64,000 nt of DNA from Fistularia commersonii (Eukaryota; Chordata; Actinopteri; Syngnathiformes; Fistulariidae), in NCBI GenBank assembly GCA_037954325.1, contig JBBMNZ010000013.1, forward strand, positions 4,541,501 through 4,605,500, written 5' to 3'. Shown here piece by piece: positions 35,359 through 48,700 of this stretch. Made by a program: the position numbers and the translations under genes. The notes beneath the pieces are model-generated. The model was not told where the DNA came from. It saw nothing but the letters and a program-made list of their open reading frames with translations, and ran no database searches. Each line of letters opens with the position of its first letter. The first letter of the stretch is position 1.

Positions 35359-38300
35359 TCAAGCATCCACAGCAGCCAGACCGTTGCTGTGGGGCTTGTA
35401 GCCATTGGTGTCCGTGTGGTTGAGTGCCTGCATCTCCTGGCCGGAAGCCCGCTTGTCTCTGGCCTCCTTTTCCCGCTCTAGGTGTCTGCGGTGGTAGAAC
35501 AGGTAACCCGGCAACAAGAAGCCACTTAGAGAGAGGATCAACAGGCCCATGTTGATCTGAGGGATAAATGGCCAAAACAAAACAAAGCACTGCAGTTACT
35601 TTGCATATTTATGTCGATCTAGGAACGACGTGTCGCTGACAATGTTGCGTATTTAACGATGAGACTATTTGTACACTCGATGCTGCAGGATCGAACCAGA
35701 TTTAGCTTTTTTCCAGAAAACTGTGACATTAGGAAGAAAAAGAAGAAAGAATTCTGTAGGTTACCATGCTCAGTTATACTCAGCAGACCGTAAGTGAAAT
35801 TAACTATCAGCATTTAACTCGTGTTTGAACCATGAGCAAGTGAGAGTACAAAATATTAGATATTACGAGTAAATATTAATATCTGATACGTTATTAAACA
35901 GTATTCAATATAAAATATAAAATTTAGAATTCAAATATAGTATATAATATAAAACGTATGAAATTTACATGACAATATATAATATTGATATAATATGAAA
36001 TATAAAAGAATATTAATATGTGCTTTGAAAGGGTTGGTGATTAATAATTTAGCCAGTGTACATCACAGTTACTTTATAAACTGTATATGAGGGATTTGTC
36101 TTGTACCAAATCATTTGTAAATAATGACTCGTGATTTAAGAATAACAACTTTTTCATGAAGGGTTTTACGATGAAAAGCATTTTCACAAGTTTAAAAAAA
36201 TGAATCGTGGATTTGTGGTGACTCCTTACAGTGATCCAAAAAAAAAAAAAATTAATGAAGCTAAAAAGGTCATTTAATATGACATCAATTACATCGTGTC
36301 TCCCAGGAGAGGCTGTGGCAGGTTGAACGTGAAACTCAGTGCGACGAGAGGGTGAGACGACACACTTACCCAGTAAGGGTCCCCAAGCAGCGGGCCGACC
36401 ATGGTGATGAAGAGCGGCTGCTGCAGCAGAGCAACCACGGCGCTGATCATGGACTGCAGGCCTGTCAGAGTGCCGAAATGATTGGATGGATATCTGTGGG
36501 AGGGACAGTGGCGGTAAACAAAAGCTCGACGTGTAAAGGAAGTATGAACGAAATGAGACAAGCATCTCTGTTGTGGAAATGCAGGTACACGAATGATATC
36601 AAACAACCTTCCATTGTTTAAAAGATTTGAAAGATTAGTATTTGACTAACTTGGTTTTGTCCTTCTTAAGGACAAAAAAAAAACCACCACATCCGTGTTT
36701 GTAACCACATCTGGTTGCTTTTATCACATTGTAAAATGCTGCTTTATGTTTATACACTGCTGTTAAACAACTGTAAACGATCTCAAATATAATACTGTCA
36801 TAAAGTTGAAAGTCAATTATCACTTCATTACAGTGACGGTTCAGTTCGGGCGTTTCGAACTCACACAGCAGCGTAGAGACCTCCGCAACATGAATGGATG
36901 AAGCCTCGCACCATGGTGTGCAGGATGAAGGTCAAGATCTAGCAAAAAAAACGACACAAAAGCAAATCCAAGTCAGCAAAATTTTACTCCTTGATACCTG
37001 GGCTGGTGTCATTTTTGTACTCGAATTTGTTGATGTGTGTGTGTGTGTGTGTGTGTCACCTGGAGAGGCAAGTTGTCTATGAGACAGCAACATCCAAACG
37101 CAATCAGCAGCAGGTTGGTGAGGATGAAGGCTCTCATGGCATTAGTCACCTTCTGGATCTTACGGTCTCTCTTCGGCCCGCTGGTCTGTCTGAGCAAATG
37201 CACATTAAAGATTTAAATGTTAACTTTACCTCAAGTTCCGAGCTGAACTCTATCCATTGCACGGGAGTTAAATATTTCAATAAACATTTTCCAAACCTAT
37301 GTCCTGGCAGGACAATCCTACCAACACGTCCGACTTAAAACAAAAGCGCATGATATTGTTCACACCTTAAATACATAGTATAGGGGTGCATTTTAATAAT
37401 TTTCATTTTAACTCTACCCTGAAAAAACTTTCTATACTCAGAGGCACACATTTGTTCTTATAAAGAACATTCTTTTTAAATAAAGAGATGATTTTATTTT
37501 TTTGAATATTCAATTAAGTGGACATGGCTTTAAGTTCTCGAGGTCAAATCCTAAAAATAGCACACCGGTCTCTCACTGAGCAACTTTATACATGTGGTTC
37601 GTCGATGCATTTACTTCTCCTTGTCTGACGCGCCAGGCGTCTCCTCCGCACACTCCTTCATCTTCCAGTCCATGATGTATCCGATGAGAGGGCAGGTGAC
37701 CAAGCATAGAAGCTGCAGGGTTCCAAAGATAGATGCGTAGAAACTCACTGAAATAGAAGATGGTTTCGGTTATATATATATATTAAAATCTAAAAAAGGT
37801 GTGCCACACACAGTCAGGCACAACGCTAACATCCATGCATTAATCGTGCTCACCTTTCTGTTCTGCCTCAATCACCAGCTGCTCGGATGCTGAAACAGAA
37901 ATTTAAAAAAAAAAAAAAAAAAAATTGTTTCCATTAAAAACATAGAGCGAAAGAAATAGCGGTTGAAGCTTTGATACTCACGGTGTGTTTCGCCATGTGT
38001 GACCATAAACTCCAGCATTTTGTTCATTGCTCCCATGAAGAAGATGATCCTAAGCTGGGACATCCCCATGGTAACCAGGCTCCAGAGGAAAATGGGAGAG
38101 AACACGGACCGACGGAATGGAACAGCGCCTGAGCACATGGAGGTCATGTCTTATCCAGTGACAGGGTTACAGATATCTATATCTATATCTATATCTATAT
38201 GTATATGTATCTATCTATATCTATATCTATATAACTATATATAGATATATGTATATAAATATATATCTATATATAGTTGTTTATGTATATATATAGATAT

Positions 38301-41300
38301 ATATCTATATATAGATATACATAGAGGCGTGTATATATATATATATATACTTTTTAATTCCTCTTCCCTCAGCCGCAGGGAATCTTCAATCTTTGTAGTT
38401 ACAGTTAACAGTTAAGACAATTCATATTTCATTGTATTTCTTATTCTTCCTCCTTTCTACTATTATCTATTACTGTTATGTTTTTTTACTTGAAACTCTG
38501 GCACAACAGTTTCCTTCGGGATAAATAAAGTTGTTCTCATCTCATCTCATCTCATATATTTATATATGTGAAAGGGCTTGGAATCAGCTGATTAAGATAG
38601 ATTTGTTTTAACAGTTGAACTGTTCATGGTTTATAAAACTTTTTTTTTTTTTTTGCCACGTTCGGTGACATACTTGGCGCCGCATTCGGCCCATTAGGAA
38701 TCTTTTCTGTCGAGTGCTGGACGTCCCCGTTGTTTTGACTCAGTCTCTCCCCCACGATCTTTTTGTCCGTTGACGGCAGCTCTTTCAGCGCATGGATTTT
38801 ACTATGATGCGGAAAAATGCACAGATCAAAACAAATGTTCTGATATCTTTTATCCAAGTGATAGACAGACTCCTTAACTAACCTGTAATCCACTTCATCG
38901 GGAGTTGGGAAGCCTTCTGTTGGCCAGTTGAGGAAGCAGTTGAAAAAGACGAACCCTGCCAGGCCCGCCCAGAGCCACATGATGACTTGGAAGGACAAAC
39001 CAGCCTCATAGATTAGCTGGACGGATGAAAGAAGGATTTGAATTTTCAATTAAATTGCCTCTCCCGTTGGATGCATTTAAATACAACACCAATGCAAAAT
39101 GACTTTGGAAATTTCAAAATTTAAAATCTTTAACTCATCCGTCATCAAACCATATATTTGAGCTACTTTTGCACTAAAATGCAGGATTTGAATAGTCATG
39201 AGAATCAGCTTTCGACTAGATGTTACAATAAAAATAATTTAGCACCCTGGTGATCCCGTGTGAACTTAAAAGAGTGCAGAGTATTTCAGACATGCCCTAT
39301 ATTTATACGTAAACCCTTTGTAGGTTACCTTGACTCCAGGAAAGGTAACAGCGGATGAGGCGTAGGATCCGATCATCAGGGACATGACAGTTGAGCTCAG
39401 AGCACCAAACATGTTCGGGAGCTGGGAAGAAAAACAAAGTGAGTCGCATTACTAGACTGTATCTGTTCTTAATTGTACAAACAAATAAACCAAGAGAACT
39501 TTATGAAGTCAGAGCAGTTTTCGCCGAACTGTTCATGTAGTCAGTCGTATTCACCAGCAGAGGGCAGGCAGGTAGTTTATGTCAGTGCGCTGGACCAGAC
39601 AGAGAAATTCCCATTACTTCAAAGGGATTGAGCGAGCAAAATCTCATTTTTTGCATTTCTATTTCATGGCTCACTCTTAATTATGCTTCTGAGAATAAAT
39701 AAACAGTAGACTCAACCTCTGCCATGAGGAATACTGGTTTCTCTGAGAACAGCGGATTTATACACTATTAGCTTGCATGTTGTGAGGAAATGACCCAGTT
39801 GGGTCCTGACCCCATATCTGAAAGCCAGACTAAGCTTTACTTAAACACACATCTAACATCTATAGTCTTGCACTTTCCAAAAATTCTTCCTGTCGGGATT
39901 AAAGATGTGAAATGTCTGTGAGCTGCGTGAACCCTGCCCAAGGGCATGCATGACACCCTGCAAAGGTTGCAGGCACCAGGCACTAATACATCATATATCA
40001 AGTCGACCTATTTACAGTAGTAAGTAGCTTAACTAACATAACAATGACCTATTGTGATGCCAGAACACTCCGTGTCCTTTGATTAGCTTAAAGTGGGTCA
40101 ATCATGATTATAACATCACATGCGCAGGATTTTTAGATGCTCTGTCTGACAGACTCACTATTCTCTCTCAGTTCTGACCAAAGTTTCCCAAAACCATTAC
40201 TGCCATCATTTCATTTCTCCGCTGGGGTTCGAGTTTGCCGACCGATGTCGGTGTCTCGTTTCTGACGCCCGGTCAGGAAATACACGAATTAGGAATCTCA
40301 TCCCATTTTCATATTCCATAATTTTGGCATCTAAAATGTGGCTATGGGTATCACTTTAGTTGTAACACATGTCTGATGTTGCTTTTTTTGTGGGGAAACA
40401 AGATCATATTACCACAATGACAAATGTCAATGAATAAGGAGGGAAATTGTTCAGCTGTAAAACTTTTATAAGACTAAGACCTTAGTGGCCACATAGATAT
40501 CCCTTGTGTTTTTCTTCCCTGTAGCCGGCAGTAAAGGAGGATTAACTATGTCTTTCAGAAGGTAGATGTTTTTTTGCATGGATTCAGGTTTGGCCCCTGA
40601 GTACACTTGACCTTCAGGTGAAAGGTAGCGCTTAGCATTCGTGTGTGTACGTGCACAAATGCATCCTGGGGGAAGTATTGGGCTGGTGCGAGGGCTGACA
40701 CAATGATGCTGATGATATCAGGTAAACGGGAGGAAAAAAAGGCCATTTTCAGAGGATGCTGGGAGGAGAGACAGTCTGTCTGCAGGAGATGGGAAAAACA
40801 TCCACAAGAACACCCGTCCTCATTCATCAGTTCTGAGAATCAAAATACTTCACGGCCGCAACAGTTATAGCCTCGGACCCTCTGACTACAGACGCTTGTA
40901 GAATGTAGGCGAGAGGGCCCACCGAGCACACACGTGAGGTTGCATCTCTTCCCGACGTTAAAGCAAAGACATTCCAGCCGTGTGAAATGACCGATAACCT
41001 ATGTTTGCTCTCAGAAGACAAGCAGTTGCAACCTCAAAATGTCAAAGGATTTTGTATGTGAATTACAAAGCAAGAAAACGACCACTTATGTATGTGCATG
41101 AGCCAACGGCGGGCATGATTCCCACCAGGGTGCAACCAAGTCTTGTAAAAAAAAAAAAAACATATTTCACACACTGTCTCGCCACGCATGTCCTGCATGT
41201 TACGGAGATGTGGACAGACACACGTGACGGCGTTGAGGCACACGGGAGGTCAGCCGTCGTCAGTAAGTCCCCAACAAAATTAGATTTTGCTCTTCATTTG

Positions 41301-42719
41301 TCACTTTTCATCAGTTCAAGCTCCGCTCCCGGTGTGCTCACCCGCTCGGGCGTTGTGAGAATTGAGTTTAATTATGTACTCAACCACCGACAAAAAGGAG
41401 GCTTAATGAGGGCTGCGTTTTTGATGTGGACACGAGGTTGGATAAAAGGTGAAATAGAGAAGCAATAGGAGTGGAATGACTGTGTATAACAGCAAGCTAT
41501 GACAGAAATGTTAAAAAGGGAGGTAGCGGGAGTCGCATTTTTTGGTTTGTCTGATCTCCCCGAGACCCAGCTGCAGCCCTTCCCTCCGTGGAGCTCCCAG
41601 CAGGAAACACTAAACCACAGCTGATTAACACTGGCTTGTTCTCTCCAACTCAGCTCTCTCCCTCTCTTTTCTTTTCAAACATAATCTGTCACAGTGTGCA
41701 CAGTGGTCTCGCACAGCTGCAGCAGACTTTTTAAGAGTTGTAATGTAAAGATGTGGCTGATAACAAGTCATCCGCTCTGTGTATGGAAGCGTCGAATCAC
41801 GGCACACGTCTTTTTCTTTCTTTTTAGAGTAAAGTGTGTTTGTGACCCCGATCGTCCCGATGAAGTGGTTTCTTCTTCCTTAGACTGGCTTCATTTTGAT
41901 GAGCACGAGTTAAGAGTGACAGTCGTTGCACCTGCGGAGCGGAACGATCCAATATTTTGCTCAAGGAACAGTCAGTTGATACTGTTACGCATCTCTTAAA
42001 ATAAATTGACGCAAATCCTTCAGTGCCAGTCTGACAAATATAATGTGGATCATTGCTGGTACTAAAGGAACCAGGAAATCCTGGAGGTTTTGTTTGGCCA
42101 CTAATACACTAGAGTAAATTCTTTTCTTATGCAACAGTGGCCTCATGTGAACTTAAAAACCAAAGCTGTGTCTTAACACATTATTTGCTGTTAAAAAAAC
42201 TTTGGGCATGTTTCAAAACTGTGTTTTGTTTTTTTAACTGTTTATTTTAACTGGTCTCTATGTTTTGCAAGTTATAACAGTTGCTTAATGGAACAATGTT
42301 AGGGGAACTCTCTCCTCATTTAAATAATATTCCTGCTATATTACACTATATTGCAGGCTATATTCCTGCTGTATAGAAACATGCTGTTAAAATAAATTTT
42401 AAAAAACTTTCTATTTGTCAGAATCAATTGTTTTAATTAAACAGTATCTTGACCTTTTTGATATAAAGATCACAAAATATTTCATCTAGCGTCAAAACTT
42501 GACCCACTGCCGCTTAAGGCTTCTTATGAATTGTCATGATTAAATACTTGTAAATAATGACTAGACTCATTCAACAACCACTTTAAATTTAAAAATAAGT
42601 CTGCCACAAAGTAAAGTGATTGAATTACAATATTTCACTATTTTGTTGTTTTCAAATTAACACCTGATGTTTGACAGTTCACAGCTTTTGCAAGTTATCA
42701 GAAATCACGAGTTTGTGTT

Positions 42720-42768
<49 letters not shown>

Positions 42769-45700
42769 GTTTAAGCGTTCAAATGTGTCCTTTGCATAGT
42801 TCACATGTGTACTGGCCTCATTGTAACTTTGAGAGTTAATCACAATCGCATGCCATATTACATTGTAGCTACATCAGCGCAACAAGACTGGGAGGTAAGT
42901 TTGATAAGGTTGATTAGTTTGAATTTACAATGACGAGTGAAGTGCAGTGTTTTATTACAAAAACAAAGCTACGTGTGCTGTGTGGGCCAATGTGGGAACA
43001 ACCATGTGAGCATGTTCTGAGCAGCAAAACTGCTGGTAGGGGAATGGTAAAGTAGAGGTCAAACAGGGATAAGGACAAGCTTGTAGTAAACATCACTTAG
43101 AAATTCTTTTTTTTTTTCATTCTATTTTGCTCCTATTCCAGTATGATAACTTATAATGTATGTGGTGGTAAAAAAAAGACTAAATTTTGTTAATTTCAGC
43201 TGCAAAGGAAATGAATACTTTCACTGAGATTATGCTTCATATTCAACAGTTTTTGAAAAGCATTCCATCGATCCATATGATTATGGGAATGTTTCATAAG
43301 CTAAACAATTGAACAAAGATTTTGAATACTGATTCAGGTTTGGCTTCAAAGGCCTGCTTCTTCAACCGCATTGGTTTTGCTTCAGTGATCCTGTAAATCC
43401 TGTTTCTTGCCTTTCAGTGACAACATTTGCATAGACTTCATATAACATCCCGCTGCTCAAAGATATAGTTAAGAAACCAGGTTTAAAAAAATCCTTGCTT
43501 GAATTTGACTGCAGGGAGACTTTGCAACTTGATGTATCACTTTTGATGATGTACTTTTAACTGTTGTGTAGCCTTTCTGAATATTCATGTGTTTTACACA
43601 TGATGAGATAACATACTCCTCTTCAATTTGCTTTTGAATTGCCTACTTGTTCAAGTTCTACTTGAATTTTATCCATTTATTACTTAATGTCCTTATTTCG
43701 AGAAAAACAACCTCGGTCCAAAAATAAGTCTGAGGTACAGTTGAGGGGATTCAGTGAGGGAGAAACTCACAACTCAAATATCCTGCTTGGCAAAAACTTA
43801 TATTTTCTTTAAAAGTTAGGTTATACAAACAGATTTTAAACATACAAGTTTTATTTCATTTTTGAGTAAATGTAGCTATGAGATTGTATTATCTTAAACA
43901 CCTCCACTGTCAACACATCATTTAGACAATCAATAGCTTCTACTGTTGAAAAGAAGGAACATAAATCAATTTATTAATCAAATATACTTCAGATATAATT
44001 TGGGGATATGTTACACACATATTCTGTTATTAAAAAATACAATTTTCTACATTTAACGCTATAGTCAATTTGGCCTACATTTGGAATTTGCTCCTATTTT
44101 ATCTATTTTTCTCTGTCTGTTACAGTCACATGTCACATATCACATGTCACATATCAGGGCAAACTGATTGTTTTTGGAAAATGTCTGCTTTTTGTTCTGA
44201 TCATTTGAGATTCTGTGCAGAGACACACAATGAGACAGATGTCTAAAGTCAACACACAGGGGTTGGGGGTGTGTGTGTGTGTGTTGAGGGGGTCAATATT
44301 CAGTTTTGACTTTCCTTGACATCTGTTTCATGAGTTTTTCTCCATGTGTACATAACCAAGCATGCACATTTGTGCAGCCACATGTGTGCACAGTCATGCA
44401 GAGTTTAAAAGACTCTACAATGATTTTTTTTGTCAACTGCTGTGTAAACCAGAGTAACACGCAAGAGGTTTATTTCTAGAAAGCAAAAGGGAAGATGGGG
44501 AAGGAAGAAGATAAGGAGTGAAGTTAGGAAAAACATGGGCCACCGGGTGGCCTTGACGGTGAGAGTGGGCCGGGCTTTGGGGGGGTGTGCAATCGAGCGC
44601 GGACTGTTATTGGTGGATTCACAAATAGGACTTTCCATGGAGCACATGTCCTGCGCAACTTTGATGGAAATAAGCAGACTGTACCAACAATAGGACAAAC
44701 ATAAATACTTGGCAGGACACCGAGAGGCAGCAGCAGCAGCAACAGACACTCAACCATGTTAGTACCAGCTGAGATATCACGTGCAAAAAATACAAGCTTG
44801 ACAAGAGTGTAAACAAATACAGCTCCCAGTCACAACATACACTGTTTCCTCAGCTGGGACAAATACAGGCTGTGACCACGCAGACACTCTCTGCTACCAA
44901 AATCTTTCCGTTCACTTGTACCAGGAATATCTTTTTTATCTGCACACCCGCTACGTAACACTTCACTTTTGACATTTCACATTCACATGAACCTCACCAC
45001 ACGTTGCTGCCACAAAGCATATTTTGGTTGTGATGAAGAATCTTTAAAGTTCCCCCTCTTTTTCTCTTATGGCAAGGCTCAGCGCGTGCTCACTGCGCTA
45101 TTAAAAATTGTGTTTAAGACATGAGGGATCACAATGTGAGACACAGATAAGCCAGAGAGAGGTGGATTTTGTTCACCTTACAGTTATGATTGGATTAAAC
45201 AAGGAATCCAGAAATACAGTACTTGTATGGAATTACAGTTTTTCCCTGAAGGCAAATATTAAGACATTTTCCAAGTATTATATGTCGGGTGGCTCCATTT
45301 TTAACTGTCTACAGGGTCAAATCATATTATGATGACCTATGAATACATCCAAAACAAAGTCCACAACCCAACTGTGAACAAATAGCTGTCAGAGGACCAA
45401 GGAGTTAATAAAATATGATGTAAATAATAAAATATATTTTTTAGAAACATAACTAGGCTGGTGCCAGGTGCTAGGCTGATGTGGACTTGACTGTGGAGGG
45501 ACACATAGTTGAAAGACACAATGATTTGTCTTTAAATTCCCAAGTCAGTCCATTGATGGTCATAAATAAACAAAATTGCATATTTCATCCAGAAGGCATG
45601 ATTATGGGTGCCTTTTCAAGTGAAGTTATAGGTCAATATATCTCACCGTGAGGGAGGTGAATGTAAGACAGATGCCTCCAAAGCCGTTCAGTGAGAGCGC

Positions 45701-48700
45701 CAAGAAGATGAGAGCTGACAGTCCTAAAGATGAGGAGAGCAGCGAGGAAGAGTTAAAACGGACAAGGGGGGGTGCAGCTTTTTCACAATCTGGAACAGTT
45801 ACAATAAAAATCAAAGATGTACTCCGATCCCTTAGGGAGCTTGTAGTAATGGTTGGGGGTAAATAAAAAAATAATCCCCCATTATCAGGAGAAACATACT
45901 CAAAATTCAGTTTCAGCACAAAAATAGATCATAACAAAGTCCCATGCTAAGTGTTAAGTGCGCTACAAATTAGTGGTTGATAGAGACCCACCTCTAATGT
46001 TTTTTTTGTGTTGAGAAGGTATTTTCTGTTAAATTCCCCTTGTAAATTTACATATGGTTCAACTTTTTAGAGCAGAGATATTCTACCTTTATTATAGCTA
46101 TCGTGCTTTTTCAATGGAAACGTATTATTGATGTTCATTGAAATGCATTCTTTTCACCATCATTGTGCTTATTGCTATCACAACATATATGCCTCTTCAG
46201 AGGGCTGCTATCCTCTGGCTTGTATGATAGTTGTTGAATGGTTTTGGGTGACATGAAGACAGCAAATCTCATTAAATGCAACATTATTTTTCATGAATAA
46301 CCACATTACACTCAACATGATAAGTGACAGTAGTCGACCTGAGCACTGCTAAAAATAGTTAATATGTCTTAATAATGAAATATTTGTTTTGACAGCAGTT
46401 AGAGGTACCCTCACCAAAAAGCACAAAAAAGATCATTTTTGAGGGGGGTGTAATGTTATGTCAAAATGGATCTGTTTTTAGGTATATGTTGCTCCTCTAC
46501 CTTAATTCAGACATTGGTAAAACATTCATTGGTGATGGTTAATGTTTACAAAACAAATCATGATCTTTTCCAGTGCATATTTTTACATATTAAGGCCTTA
46601 GAACCAAAGTTTAATGATAATAGTGAGATTTCACCTTCTCGAAACACACATTACTAGATGTACTTGGTCCTCTTTCAATGACAACCTTTGGGACATCATT
46701 TCATCTATGCCCATCTGTTGACTGGCAAACTGTCATTGATAAAATGCCACCGAGCACGTGGCACTGCCCTTGTGGCTGAGAACATAATTAGCTATGAGGA
46801 CATAGTTTGTTTATTGTACTTTATTTATACTCACTTGGGGGGTCATAAGCAGACACTGCCATCATAATACAGGACAAACCAAAACAGGTACTGTAACAGA
46901 AGGATGAAGAAACTGTGAGTTTTTTGCATTCCCACAATCACAGCATATTGCATTCATACACAGATACAGTTGCATGAATTAGAAAATGCAGAAAGTCAGA
47001 GAGCTGTTTAAAAAAGGGACATCAGAACCAAGAAAATGGTTAAATGCCGATTCTTGTGATTTACACATTGCACCCTGCGTATCCCCCTCCCCATTTCAAG
47101 AACGGCGGTGTAAGTTGTACAATGTTTGAAAACACGGGACCGGTGAAAATGTGCACTGAGCTATTCACTCAACTGAAAAGACTAAATATTTCAGTGGCAT
47201 AAGCAGCCAACATTTTCAATAAAATTTAATTCCAGATGACAACAATCATCTGTCAACAAGAATCTCACAAAAAAAACCACTGACCAAGCATTTCTGGCAG
47301 ATTATTGCACTGCTGAAAATATGTACAAGTTGAAACGTGAAGTGAAAGCAAGTACAAACACTAGTATCCCAACAATATTCATAATATCTATTAAAATGAC
47401 TAACCCCAATACTATGTGAACGTAATGTTGAGCGTATCATCACATGTACTTAAGGACATAAATGCTCTAAATAACTCTGCAGAATTTCCCCATTGAAGAC
47501 AATTCAACATTTTCAAAGAAATCTGTGTCTGTTGCTCCACATTTCTTTGCAATGTCCATAATGATACAAGTTAATCTAATCTTATAATAATCTTATTAAT
47601 TGTGTTGTAGCAGCAATGTTTCAATGACAATAAAAAGCATTCTGATTCTAATCTTGCTACTAACTTTTCCAAACTGCATTTACCAGAACTATACTGCTCA
47701 AAAAAATAAAGGGAACACTTGAACAACAAAATGTAACTCCAAGTCAATCACACTTCTGTGAAATCATAGTGTCCACTCAGGAAGCAACACAGATTCATTT
47801 TGACTTGTTTTAAGGACATTACATCAAAGTTGGATCAGCCTGGAGTTTGTTTTTACGCTTTAATTTTGAGTGTGATTCTTATCCAGACCTCCATGGGTTG
47901 ATACAATTGATTTCCATTGATCATTTTTGTGTGATTTTGTTGTCAGCACATTCAACTGTGTAAAGAGCAAAGTATTTCATAAGAATATTTCATTCATTTA
48001 GATCTAGGATGTGTTTTTAAAGTGTTCCCTTTATTTTTTTGAGCAGTGTATTTTGGATGCATTACCTTCCAACCAAGCGGATTGGGCGCGGCCCAAACCT
48101 GTCCATTAGAATTCCAAGCGGCAAGGTTGTAGCGCTTAGCAAGAAGGAGCCGATGGTGAATCCCAGATTCAACATCTCCTCCTGGTCCACGCATGTGAGC
48201 CATTCCTCCACCTCACCACCAGAAAAGTTGCCCAATGACACAATCACGGAGTCATTCACTGTGAGAACCAGAGACAGGGAGCTATTTGGGAAAACATACT
48301 TAAAAACAACCAGCAGAAAATATTGCAATATATCTGTATTTGTAATTGAGAGGCTTTCAGTCTTAAGTCAGTGGCTTCCAATAGAGGTTTCTCTGTTTTC
48401 ACATCGTAGATGATGTGCACACGAGGACTCACTAGGCTACTTCTGTAAACATCCCAGTATAATCACTTCACAGCTAAAAGATATAAAATGTTTGGACCTC
48501 CACTGGGATGAAAAAGCATCAGCGTAACTAATTTTTTCAAAGAGGCATATATGTGGCCCTCTTTTGATCTGACTTTGTGTCCAATTTGGCAGCCAAATTT
48601 AATTAAATCAACTGAACTTGTGATTTCATTATTTCTACGTTCAGCTCAGGAAAATCCCAACCAGTATAACGAATGGCTGCTTCTGTAATTGTCTTATTAA

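Larger units (their letters stand above)
39422..45646 (-). other. slc43a1: slc43a1 intron 4 (6.2 kb)
   Basis: No coding exon seen on either strand. It holds a CTCF-like core at 39554-39567, a (GT)n at 42723-42762, a copy of an unnamed repeat (42775-42965), and a short GT tract at 44267-44284. The open frames at 40555-41021, 41001-41468 and 41694-41999 have no family resemblance. Confidence 0.6.

Noticed and set aside
41001..41468. 155-codon frame in slc43a1 intron 4
   Set aside because: Crosses an A homopolymer, no family resemblance, no conserved splice neighbours.
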